From NCBI RefSeq assembly GCF_014698035.1, contig NZ_JACJSF010000035.1, forward strand, positions 1 through 64,000: 64,000 bases of DNA, given 5' to 3'. Every line of letters begins with the position of its first letter. Position 1 is the stretch's first letter. This document shows, one piece after another, positions 26,326 through 35,067 of this stretch. Source of the DNA: Desmonostoc muscorum FACHB-395 (GTDB taxonomy: Bacteria > Cyanobacteriota > Cyanobacteriia > Cyanobacteriales > Nostocaceae). Made by a program: the position numbers and the translations under genes. Below the pieces are notes generated by a model, which worked only from the letters and a program-made list of their open reading frames with translations, did not search any database and was not told the DNA's origin.

Positions 26326-27326
26326 TTAATTGAGCCTAGAAGGTTAATTAAATATTGACGTGGTGTGCAAATAGCGACAGGTATATATACCCCTAATATT
26401 CTGATAATTTAGGAGCGATATTACTGTCTTGATTCAGGTTTTAATAAATTAAAATTGGACATTAATGGTCTTCACTTGGAATAAAAATACTTCACACCAT
26501 TAAACCAATCACTGGTTAGCCGCTAAAATTTGACAGATTTTCCTGAAGCCCGGTGCAATAATGGTATTGGTTAAGACCATTACCCCTAGTTGATGGTAAT
26601 AGGTAAACACTTTCAAGGCTTCTGGTAGCCCTTATATTGATGATTTTACTGAGTTCTACAATACGGTTTATAGACTAACCTACTAATATTTAAGTAGGTT
26701 AAGTTTTGATTACCAACGAAAAATTGGATCTTGTTTAGTTAATGGGAAGCGAAAAACATTCAAGGTCAGGTATGAATAATAATCTACTTCTTAGACTATC
26801 TAAAATTAGTGGCTTTCTCATCAGTAGATAGTCCTAAATTTGAACCTAATTCGAAGAAAATTGCAACGTTGAAGTGACAGTTACCCAATCTTTATCTTAA
26901 TCCACTATTACTTATTTAAGGATAATCCTACATCTAGTCAATAGCTTTCACAAAAAATAAAAAATATTTACCAAAACTTGATAATATTTTCACTAAAATA
27001 TTACAAATCATCGGAATAAAAAAAGTAAGAGTTTAACATAGAGTTTTCGCTTTAATAATAATTGCTCATTTAAAATTTATTATCGGAACAAATGGCAAGA
27101 TACCTAACTTATTGTCTGCTAAAAAATACAGGATTTTTATGAGTTTATATTAAGTCTACATCTGTCCATAGTAGGAAAACTACATCCCTTACTATCTGCC
27201 ATATATATGATATATATATCTATCTATAGTATGAAAATATTCTAGTTTGGCAAAAAAGCATTTATAGACGTATTTACGACTAATTTGCTCTAGCTAAAGA
27301 CAGGTTTTACTAAATTTTTGAAAAAG

Positions 27327-27545
27327 TTGACAGTTTCCTTTGGTTCAAGAAATATTTTTGCAAGGTCATTCATTAGTTTTTGGCTTAGTATATTTAGACA
27401 CTTCTAAAGAGTGTGCTTACCCTTAATTTCTTTCAAATCAAATAATTTCCTTCTCTATCTGGAAATGACTGAGGACAAATTGTAGTAACCAATAGAAACT
27501 AAATCAGGAACTAAAACCTCTGGAGTCCCCAGAGGTTTTTTCTTT
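27327..27545 (+). ncRNA. Candidate small RNA ending in a strong terminator
   Basis: An 11-bp perfect stem (27513-27523 with 27529-27539, 5-nt loop) is followed by TTTTTTTCTTT, a textbook rho-independent terminator on the plus strand. No plus-strand gene lies within 8 kb upstream. A TTGACA at 27327-27332 with an AAATAT 17 bp later could be a promoter, giving a transcript of about 180 nt. The terminator is well supported; the RNA is inference. Confidence 0.45.
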
Positions 27546-27701
27546 AAACCATGCTCCCCTGCTGACGCTTCTATGAGGAGTTAGGTGATATCCGACAACA
27601 AGGTGCGGCGTATAAGCATTCGACAATTCGATACAAGCAAAAATTGTCGCAATGAATTAGTAGAGTAAGCTAAATTTAGATATAAGCTACTGGGAGTGGA
27701 G

Positions 27702-28343
27702 ATGATGTTGTTGGAATTAAAGCGCATCCATGTTCCACCAGGACAAAGAGTGTTACTGCGAGATGTAACCTGGCAAGAATTGGAAACAATTCTAGAGGAT
27801 TTAGGGGAACACCGTGTAGCACGAATTGCTTATGACAGGGGAATACTGGAGATTATGGCACCACTGCCAGAACATGAATATGATAAAGAAATTATTGGCG
27901 ATTTAGTCAAAGCGCTTCTGGAAGAGCTAAATACTGAGTTCATCAGTCTTGGTTCTACAACTTTCAAAAACCAAGTAATGGCTCAAGGTATAGAACCTGA
28001 CCAGTGTTTCTATATAAAAAATGAATCTAAAATTCGTGGAAAGAAGCGTCTAGATTTAACAGTAGACCCCCCTCCAGATTTAGCTATAGAAGTTGACATT
28101 ACTTCTCGCACTCATCCTAATATTTATGAAGCTTTAAAAGTACCTGAGCTTTGGCGTTTTAACAAAGGAAAGCTCCAAATTAATGTTCTGCAAGATGGTC
28201 ATTATGTAGAGTCTCAGCAAAGCCTAAATTTTCCTCAGTTTAAATTAGGTGAAGCGATTACTCAATATCTTGAGCAAACTATAACCGAAGGCAGAAATGC
28301 AACATTCAAAGCTTTTCGTCTTTGGGTACAAAAGCAGATATAA
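27702..28343 (+). CDS. Uma2 family (DUF820) putative PD-(D/E)XK nuclease
   Basis: About 213 residues from ATG 27702 (a GTG at 27696 is also open). The Uma2 fold is clear: an N-terminal helix-strand unit (TWQELETILEDLG), RIAYDRGILEIMAP, then the nuclease-like core with DLTVDPPPDLAIEVDITSRT, where D and E of the PD...EVD pattern are the likely metal ligands, and a C-terminal strand with LWRFNKGKLQINVL. Cyanobacteria carry dozens of these; function is unproven, with restriction or repair suggested. It stands alone. Confidence 0.9.
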   Translation: MMLLELKRIHVPPGQRVLLRDVTWQELETILEDLGEHRVARIAYDRGILEIMAPLPEHEYDKEIIGDLVKALLEELNTEFISLGSTTFKNQVMAQGIEPDQCFYIKNESKIRGKKRLDLTVDPPPDLAIEVDITSRTHPNIYEALKVPELWRFNKGKLQINVLQDGHYVESQQSLNFPQFKLGEAITQYLEQTITEGRNATFKAFRLWVQKQI

Positions 28344-28521
28344 CAGGGATAATTCGTAATTCGTAATGGGCTACGCTAACGTAATTCGTAATTCAGAATT
28401 AATTTTGGGTAATGAGCCGTCTAATTTCAGTTCTATTTTGGTAGGGAACCAGGATGAATAGCGGCAAAGCCGCTTATCCTGTCTCCCGTACATAGTCTCA
28501 GGTTATCAAATACCAGATTAC
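28344..28521. repeat. Dispersed ATTCGTAATTC repeats
   Basis: 28351-28395 carries units of AATTCGTAATTCGTAATGGG plus a CTACGCTAACG insert, as in many Nostoc intergenic repeats. A small imperfect hairpin with AGCGGC/GCCGCT arms lies at 28460-28474, just downstream of rpmB on the minus strand, and could serve as its terminator. Confidence 0.5.
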
Positions 28522-28758
28522 TTAGTAATGATTGAGGTTAATACCAGCTTCTTTCGCCATTGCTTCTAACCCTTTAACTTCTAGGGTTTTAATTGCTTTG
28601 GTGGACAGCTTTAATTTGACCCAGCGATTTCCGCCAGCCCACCAAACACGCTTGCTTTGCAGATTGGCGTGCTGAAGGCGTTTTGTACGACGGTGGGAGT
28701 GAGAAACAGCAAAGGCGTTATTTGCCTTCTTACCAGTTAGTTCACAGCGACGAGACAT
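28522..28758 (-). CDS. rpmB: 50S ribosomal protein L28
   Basis: A 78-residue L28 beginning [20 protein letters not shown], with the basic [17 protein letters not shown] segment and C-terminal [17 protein letters not shown]. It belongs to the large ribosomal subunit near the E site. Cysteine 5 is present but the second zinc-ribbon pair of some L28 forms is not. Monocistronic here; htpG is 228 bp upstream on the same strand. Confidence 0.97.
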   Translation of the reverse strand: MSRRCELTGKKANNAFAVSHSHRRTKRLQHANLQSKRVWWAGGNRWVKLKLSTKAIKTLEVKGLEAMAKEAGINLNHY

Positions 28759-28819
28759 AGCAAGTATCTCCAGATTGTTATTTTAATACAGCCTTTCCAT
28801 TCTATGTCTTAGACAACAG

Positions 28820-28985
28820 AAGTGGAAAAGGGAGTGGGGGAGATGAGGGGGAGGGGGAGCAGGGGAGGTAGGAAGACAAGGGGACAAGGGGACAAGGGGA
28901 CAAGAGGTGAGAACTTGAAACAAGTCTTTCCCCTTGTCCCCAATTCTCCTTGTCCCCAAGTCCTCTTCCCAATTCCCAATTCCCA
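28820..28985. repeat. GGGGACAAG tandem repeats and their inverted counterpart
   Basis: GGGGAGA/GGGGGAG purine runs (28835-28870) lead into four units of GGGGACAA (28878-28910); CCTTGTCCCC units in the opposite orientation follow at 28928-28966, so the RNA could fold into a long hairpin. This sits directly after the htpG stop and may help end its message. Confidence 0.65.
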
Positions 28986-28986
28986 A

Positions 28987-30975
28987 CTATTTACTAGCTT
29001 GTTCAGTCAACTTGGTGAGTACCTCATTCGATCGCTCAACGAAAGATTTCATTCCTTCAGCGTCAAATCCTTTCTGAGACATCAGCGCTAAATCGTAGAC
29101 GTGTTGACAAATCAGGTTCACTAACTGATCTGTAGACGATTGACCGTCACCTTGGATAATAGTACCTTGGTTCAGATTTGCCAGATTTTGAATTAGCGGG
29201 TGAGCAGTATTCACCAGCAAAATGTGATCTTCGGGAAACTCTGCTGTTCCCTGCTGCATCATGGCATTCATTTCTCGCAGGCGGCGCAGAATCTCTGGTA
29301 AAAGAACGATCGCAGGTGGTGTACCTTGAGGATCGTCTGATTTCAACGCTTCGGTACGGATGTTGAGTTTGGGTTTGTTGAGAGATTTCTCAAATAACTC
29401 TTTAATAGTCTCACTGCGGGTTTTGTTCGTCTTAGGATCGACAATTTCCTTATCTTTATCTTGTTCCAGCAGAGTATTATCTAAATCTGAGTCTACTCGT
29501 GTAAACTTGACATCCTGATATTCTCGCTCTAGAAAGTTGATAAAGTGGGTGTCAATGAAGGAGTCCATAAACAGGACTTCCAAACCTTGATTTTTGTGCA
29601 GTTCTATGTATGTAGCTTGGGTTGTTTCATCGGTGCTGTAGAAAACCCGGTTTTCGTTGCGTTCTTTGTTGCGTTCTAGATATTCTTTCAGCGTAGTATA
29701 GGGGGCGCTGGGGGTTGAGTTTTCAGCACTGGGTGAAGGAGTCACATCTTGCCAAGCATCCCCGTCTGAAGACTGGACTTCAACTACTGGAGTTTCAGCA
29801 GCAACTTTTTCTGTCAGCTTGGCGGTGGTGCGGAAGATGATGATATCTTCGATTTGCTTTTTGAATTTATCGTCGTTGAGAACGCCAAATTTTACAAAGG
29901 TGCCGAGGTCTTTCCAAGCACTGATGTATTGTTCACGATTATCGCGGAAAAGTTCTTTGAGGCGATCGCCTACTTTTTTGGCAATGTAGTCACCAATTCG
30001 CTTCACGGTGCGATCGCCTTGCAAGGCACTACGCGATACGTTCAGGGGAATATCGGTGCTATCAATCACACCCCGCATCGGCATCAAAAATTGCGGAATA
30101 ATTTCTTCGCAGTTGTCACTGACAAAAACTTGATTGCAAAATAGCTTGATCTGACCTTTCGTAACATCTACATCCGGTCGCATTTTGGGGAAATACAAAA
30201 TCCCGTTGATGATAAAGGGATAGTCTGTATTTAAATGCACCCATAACAGAGGTTCTTCCTGAAAAGGATACAGGTAGCGGTAAAACTCCAAATACTCTTC
30301 TTGACTCAGATTACTCGGAGACTCTCGCCACGGTGCTTTTTGCTTATTTAATACCTCTCCTTCTAGTTTTATTGGTACTGGTAAAAAGTCGCAGTAAGTC
30401 TTGACAAGATTTTTAATTCGTGCAGACTCTAAAAATTCCTCCTCTTCTCCTTGCAGGCTGAGAGTAATAGTAGTACCACGAGTTGTCCGGGACGAATCTT
30501 CTAGGGTGAAAGCTGGGGAACCATCGCAAGTCCAGTGAACCGCCTGCGCTCCTTCTTGATAAGATAGAGTATCAATTTCTACCTTTTGCGCCACCATGAA
30601 TGAAGAGTAGAAACCAAGACCGAAGTGCCCAATTATGGGTTGATCTGATTTGCCTTCATATTTATGAATAAATTCTTCAGCGCTAGAGAAGGCAACCTGA
30701 TTGATATATTTCTTAACTTCATCTGCGGTCATCCCGATACCGTTATCGGAGATGGATAGGGTTTTGTTATCTTTGTCAATGGCAATTTCAATTTCTGGTT
30801 CGCCGATATCTCCAGCGTAGTCTCCGGCGCGGGATACCATTTTCAGCTTTTGGATAGCGTCTACAGCGTTGGATACGAGTTCCCGCAAGAAAATTTGGTG
30901 ATCTGAGTAGAGCGACTTCTTAATGATCGGGAAAATATTATCAGTATGAATACTGATAGTGCCTTGTTCTAGCAT
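28987..30975 (-). CDS. htpG: Chaperone HtpG (Hsp90)
   Basis: A 662-residue Hsp90. The N-terminal GHKL ATPase domain has the ATP-binding motifs LRELVSNAVDAIQKL, DNGIGMTADEV and GHFGLGFYSSFMV; the middle domain begins near residue 230, and a C-terminal dimerisation domain ends the protein. It remodels client proteins in the cytosol under heat and light stress and cooperates with DnaK. clpB lies 4 kb away. No CIRCE operator was identified in the upstream 270 bp. Confidence 0.98.
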   Translation of the reverse strand: MLEQGTISIHTDNIFPIIKKSLYSDHQIFLRELVSNAVDAIQKLKMVSRAGDYAGDIGEPEIEIAIDKDNKTLSISDNGIGMTADEVKKYINQVAFSSAEEFIHKYEGKSDQPIIGHFGLGFYSSFMVAQKVEIDTLSYQEGAQAVHWTCDGSPAFTLEDSSRTTRGTTITLSLQGEEEEFLESARIKNLVKTYCDFLPVPIKLEGEVLNKQKAPWRESPSNLSQEEYLEFYRYLYPFQEEPLLWVHLNTDYPFIINGILYFPKMRPDVDVTKGQIKLFCNQVFVSDNCEEIIPQFLMPMRGVIDSTDIPLNVSRSALQGDRTVKRIGDYIAKKVGDRLKELFRDNREQYISAWKDLGTFVKFGVLNDDKFKKQIEDIIIFRTTAKLTEKVAAETPVVEVQSSDGDAWQDVTPSPSAENSTPSAPYTTLKEYLERNKERNENRVFYSTDETTQATYIELHKNQGLEVLFMDSFIDTHFINFLEREYQDVKFTRVDSDLDNTLLEQDKDKEIVDPKTNKTRSETIKELFEKSLNKPKLNIRTEALKSDDPQGTPPAIVLLPEILRRLREMNAMMQQGTAEFPEDHILLVNTAHPLIQNLANLNQGTIIQGDGQSSTDQLVNLICQHVYDLALMSQKGFDAEGMKSFVERSNEVLTKLTEQASK

Positions 30976-31243
30976 AATTGGTAATTTTTCGATGTTAGTA
31001 TCTGAAATGATGATAGTGGCTTATACAGCCTAGCCCTCTGCTTTCCAGGATAAACCCGGAGAATACAGAAGGACATGATACCAATTAGGATTTTAAAAGC
31101 ATAGCTTAGGCGATCGCACCTTTTTTGAGCATTGTTTGCCCCCATTTCTGATTCGGATTTCCCTACTTCCTAGTACAGACGCGATTAATCGCGTCTCTCC
31201 TTAATCTCCATTATTATGAGCATGATTGCTATATTTTTTACCT

Positions 31244-32569
31244 ATGGTTAATAGTTCTGACTTACTCGCAAAACTCTACAATGCCTTTAACCCCTTTGAA
31301 CCCTTACCCGCAGGCGATCCAAAATATGTAGATTGTCAAGATGTGCGGGGAGATGCGGATATTGAGCAAGAGTTGGGAAATCGGATGCGATTGGCAGATA
31401 CAAATACTTGCCAATTGTATTCTGGTCATCGGGGTGCGGGTAAGTCTACAGAATTACTTAGGTTAAAAAAATATTTAGAAAACCGGGAATTTTATGTTGT
31501 GTATTTTGCGGCTGATGAAGAAGATATCGATTCTGAAGATGCCCAATATACAGATATTCTCCTCGCCTGTACCCGCCGTTTGCTCAAAGATTTAAAAGGA
31601 ATTGCTAGTCCTCGTCCGATACTCGGCTGGTTGAAAGGTCGTTGGGAAGATTTGAAAGATTTGGCGCAGACTCCCATAGAATTTGAAAGTCTGGGAGTGG
31701 AAGCACAGCTAACTCAATTCGCTAAGTTGACCGCAAATTTAAGGGCTGTTCCTGAATTACGCCAGAAGATTCGCCAAAAAATTGATCCTCACACCGTCAC
31801 TTTAATTCAGGTGTTAAATGAGTTTCTGGTGGATGCAAAACAGCACTTACCTAATGGCTACAAGAAACTGGCGGTAATTGTTGATAACTTAGACCGAATG
31901 GTGTTAGTTAAAGATGGAGAACGCACCAACTATGAAGAAGTCTTTTTAGACCGTAGCGAACAACTCCAAGCTTTAGATTGCCATTTGATTTACACTATCC
32001 CGATTTCAATGGTCTATTCTACAAGGGCAACAGACCTCAGAGATATCTACGGCGACCCCCAAATTTTGCCGATGATTATGGTCAACACTCTCAAGGGAGA
32101 CATTTATCAGCCAGGACTCAAGAAAGTTAAGGAAGTAATTAACAAGCGAGTCCGGCAAATTGCACCCGAATTATCATTAGAAACAGAAATTTTCGACAGT
32201 CCCCAAACTTTAGACAGACTTTGTTTAATGAGTGGAGGTCATGTGAGAAATTTGCTATTGTTAACTCAAGATGCCTTTGGACGCACTGAAGAGTTACCTG
32301 TTTCAGAAAAGACGGTGCGACGAGCAATTACTCAAGCCAGAGATACTTATCGCCGCGCTGTGGAAAACCATCAATGGTGTTTGTTAGCGGAAGTTTCTTG
32401 TTCTAAGCGCATTATTAATGATGATTTGTATCGCAGTTTGATGTATAACCGATGTCTTTTAGAATACCGCTATTTAGATGATGATGGAGAAATGCAGCGT
32501 TGGTATGATATTCATCCATTGATTCAAGGAATTCCAGAATTTAAAGAAGCTGTAGCGAAACTTTCATGA
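31244..32569 (+). CDS. P-loop ATPase (AAA/STAND-like), first gene of a coupled pair
   Basis: A 441-residue protein from ATG 31244 (MVNSSDLLAKLYNAF); an open TTG at 31226 is less likely. Walker A is GHRGAGKST (residues 61-69) after YS, Walker B is LAVIVDNLDRM (about 210-220), followed by a sensor-like LIYTIPISMVYS. The C-terminal part is a winged-helix-like region (SGGHVRNLLLLTQ ... VSEKTVRRAI ... WYDIHPLIQ), as in ORC/Cdc6-type and STAND ATPases. No membrane helix. Its stop overlaps the next start by 4 bp (ATGA), so the pair is translationally coupled. I do not recognise a named system; the domains resemble regulators of conflict or signalling systems. Confidence 0.85.
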   Translation: MVNSSDLLAKLYNAFNPFEPLPAGDPKYVDCQDVRGDADIEQELGNRMRLADTNTCQLYSGHRGAGKSTELLRLKKYLENREFYVVYFAADEEDIDSEDAQYTDILLACTRRLLKDLKGIASPRPILGWLKGRWEDLKDLAQTPIEFESLGVEAQLTQFAKLTANLRAVPELRQKIRQKIDPHTVTLIQVLNEFLVDAKQHLPNGYKKLAVIVDNLDRMVLVKDGERTNYEEVFLDRSEQLQALDCHLIYTIPISMVYSTRATDLRDIYGDPQILPMIMVNTLKGDIYQPGLKKVKEVINKRVRQIAPELSLETEIFDSPQTLDRLCLMSGGHVRNLLLLTQDAFGRTEELPVSEKTVRRAITQARDTYRRAVENHQWCLLAEVSCSKRIINDDLYRSLMYNRCLLEYRYLDDDGEMQRWYDIHPLIQGIPEFKEAVAKLS

Positions 32570-34386
32570 ACCCAAATTTAAGTGATTGGGATGATGATTT
32601 ACCCCCAGAACCAGAAGAAGCTTATCAAGATTTGCTTCGCGCGCTGAGGCGAAAATCAGGATTTGGTTTGTTTTTTGTCCAATGTACACCTGGGGAAGCA
32701 GACAAGTTCATTGTCAAACTTCCCCAGGAGATCCCGCATAAAAATATTGCAGTTTTGCCGTTAGTTGAAGCGATTGATAATTTATATCAGCCAGTCGCAG
32801 AGTTTGTAAAAGACAAGCAAGTTGATATTTTATTGATTAAAGGTCTGGAATATTCTTTATATAAGTATGAAAAAAGAAGTTTTGGCGAAATTACCGAAGG
32901 ACAATTTAGTAATTTAACCAGTGTTCCGCATATTTTAAATCACTTAAACCAACAGCGAGAACGCTTTAGAGATGATTTTCCCATTAGCTTTGTTTTTCTT
33001 TTGCGTTCGTTTTCAATAAACTACTTTATTCATCGTGCCCCAGATTTTTTTGATTGGCGTTCTGGAGTGTTTGAATTACCGACAACACCAGAAGTTATAG
33101 AACAAGAATCAAATCGTCTGCTGTTGGAAGGAGACTATAAGGAATATTTAAAACTCAGCCACGAACAAAAAATTGAGAAAATTATAGAAATTCAAGACTT
33201 GCTGACCGAAAAACATAAGCCAGATAATAGTCAGGCAAGTTTACTATTTAAATTGGGAAATTTACTATTCGCTGCTAAGGAATATGAACAAGCGATCGCA
33301 TCCTACGACCAAGCTCTCAAAATTCAACCTGATCACTACAAAACTTGGATCTATCGAGGTGCTGTATTATGTGATTACCTACAACGCTTTGAAGAAGCGA
33401 TCGCATCCTTCGATCAAGCATTGAAAATTAAACCAGATGACGACAAAGCCTGGTACAACCGCAGCATTGCACTAAACAATTCAGGACGCTATGAGGAAGC
33501 TCTGGTGTCTTATGACCAAGCACTGCAAATTAAACCAGATGATCACACAATATGGCACAATCGCGGCATTGCGCTTAAGGATTTAGGACGTAATGAAGAA
33601 GCGATCGCATCCTTTGACCAAGCACTTGAATTTCAACCAGATGATTACCACGCTTGGAGTAATCGGGGTATTGCATTAAGAAATTTAGGACGGTATGAAG
33701 AAGCAATCGCATCCGACGACCAAGCACTGAAAATTAACTCTAATTATTACGAAGCCTGGAACAACAGAGGTGTTGTTCTATGTGATTATCTACAACGCTA
33801 TGAAGAAGCAATCATTTCTTTTGATGAAGTACTTAAAATTCAAGCAGATGATTATGTAGCTTGGAGTAATCGGGGTATTGCATTAAGAAATTTAGGACGG
33901 TATGAAGAAGAGATCGTATCCTACGACCAAGCACTGAAATTTAAACCAGATTACCACCAAACTTGGAACAATCGGGGCAATGCATTAATGAGTTTAGGAC
34001 GGTATGAAGAAGCGATCGCATCCTACTACCAAGCACTGAAATATAAACCAGATTACTACCAAGCTTGGAACAATCGGGGCAATGCATTAATGAATTTAGG
34101 ACGGTATGAAGAAGCAATTGTATCCTACGATCAAGCACTGAAATATAAACCAGATAAATACGAGGCTTGGTATAATCGAGGCATTATATTGACAACAAAA
34201 TTGGGTCGTCGGAAAGAAGGATTTGACAGTATTAATAAAGCTGCTGAAATCAATCCTAAATTTGTGATAGATATGTCCAAATCTCAGAACAAACAAGTTA
34301 TTGGCAGTATGTTGCAAAAATTCGGATGGGAGAAATTAACTCAGGCTTGGATAGGTTTACTGAAGATGATTGGTATTAGACGCTGA
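32566..34386 (+). CDS. Degenerate STAND-like domain plus ten TPRs, second gene of pair
   Basis: 606 residues. The N-terminal ~200 residues look like a STAND/AAA domain that has lost its P-loop: GFGLFFVQCTPGEADKF occupies the Walker A position without GxxxxGK, then VDILLIKGLEYSLY at Walker B and SFVFLLRSFSINYFI at the sensor strand. From about 225 to 565 there are ten consecutive TPRs of 34-35 residues, several nearly identical at DNA level, and a short basic C-tail. The partner upstream supplies a complete P-loop, so a heteromeric sensor is a reasonable guess: active ATPase plus inactive ATPase with a TPR ligand- or protein-binding arm. No effector domain is visible in either protein. Confidence 0.85.
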   Translation: MNPNLSDWDDDLPPEPEEAYQDLLRALRRKSGFGLFFVQCTPGEADKFIVKLPQEIPHKNIAVLPLVEAIDNLYQPVAEFVKDKQVDILLIKGLEYSLYKYEKRSFGEITEGQFSNLTSVPHILNHLNQQRERFRDDFPISFVFLLRSFSINYFIHRAPDFFDWRSGVFELPTTPEVIEQESNRLLLEGDYKEYLKLSHEQKIEKIIEIQDLLTEKHKPDNSQASLLFKLGNLLFAAKEYEQAIASYDQALKIQPDHYKTWIYRGAVLCDYLQRFEEAIASFDQALKIKPDDDKAWYNRSIALNNSGRYEEALVSYDQALQIKPDDHTIWHNRGIALKDLGRNEEAIASFDQALEFQPDDYHAWSNRGIALRNLGRYEEAIASDDQALKINSNYYEAWNNRGVVLCDYLQRYEEAIISFDEVLKIQADDYVAWSNRGIALRNLGRYEEEIVSYDQALKFKPDYHQTWNNRGNALMSLGRYEEAIASYYQALKYKPDYYQAWNNRGNALMNLGRYEEAIVSYDQALKYKPDKYEAWYNRGIILTTKLGRRKEGFDSINKAAEINPKFVIDMSKSQNKQVIGSMLQKFGWEKLTQAWIGLLKMIGIRR

Positions 34387-34555
34387 TTTAATTTCTTTAA
34401 CATCAACAATATCAGCACTGAAAGAAACATTATCATAAGCAATTTTTCAATAGCAATCGCCTTCTCATTTCGACTGAAAAGACTAACTGAAATTAACAGC
34501 GATGCCTATACATTACTAAATATAAAGTTAACCTATCTTCAGGAACACAAATCAA

Positions 34556-34858
34556 ATGTCAGAAAATGCCCAAGAGCAAAAACAGATATCTCTCCAAGAA
34601 ATTGCTAGCCTATCTTTGGCAGAATGTCACAAAATACTAAAACCTTTTACCGCCGCCGCAGACGCAGATTTCTTGAATGACCCAGAATTAACAGAATTCT
34701 CTGTTTTGGATGGTGAAGACTGGGAAACTGAGAATGAAAACATAATTCATGCGGAAGAAATTGAAAGCATCCGTAACCATAATGGATTTTTGAATGGCTA
34801 TATATTAAAAGATGAAGGACTTTATGATGACTATGCAAATCAGAAGGAAAATGCTTAA
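34556..34858 (+). CDS. Small acidic hypothetical protein
   Basis: 100 residues, strongly acidic (runs such as DGEDWETENEN and KDEGLYDDYANQ), soluble, no motif I recognise. It starts at ATG 34556 and lies 169 bp after the TPR gene on the same strand, so it could belong with that pair or stand alone. Acidic small proteins can be partners or mimics of nucleic acid, but nothing here proves it. Confidence 0.6.
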   Translation: MSENAQEQKQISLQEIASLSLAECHKILKPFTAAADADFLNDPELTEFSVLDGEDWETENENIIHAEEIESIRNHNGFLNGYILKDEGLYDDYANQKENA

Positions 34859-35011
34859 AAGAAGTATGAAATTTGTATATTAAATCTCAGCTTTAAGCAG
34901 CTTAAATTAACAACGATCACTGCTGAAAACTATGTGGCGAAATAATTCGCGACTACACAAGCGAAATCCACCTAGCTTGCAGCTTCTGCAAAGCAGTACG
35001 CGAACTAAAAA

Positions 35012-35034
35012 AATAAACCCACTTCCGTGGGTTT
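35012..35034 (-). terminator. Rho-independent terminator of clpB
   Basis: AAACCCAC (35015-35022) and GTGGGTTT (35027-35034) form a perfect 8-bp stem with a TTCC tetraloop; on the minus strand the hairpin is followed by ATTTTTTTAG. It lies 34 bp after the clpB stop. Confidence 0.85.
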
Positions 35035-35067
35035 AATCTGTGTAGCTGTGATTTATAATCACCTTCT

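Larger units (their letters stand above)
26231..27695. other. 1.46-kb gene-poor region upstream of the export operon
   Basis: No protein gene of convincing length on either strand. Holds a perfect 22-bp hairpin at 26278-26325, a smaller hairpin with 8-bp arms at 26677-26700 followed by a T-rich stretch, and a strong plus-strand terminator at 27513-27545. Tiny frames occur (for example a 19-codon one at 26772), none with a double-glycine leader. AT-rich throughout; 26930-27260 is especially so. Confidence 0.6.

Noticed and set aside
28822-29091. 89-codon frame in GGGGACAAG repeats
   Set aside because: Product is repeat translation and it overlaps the htpG 3' end in antisense.
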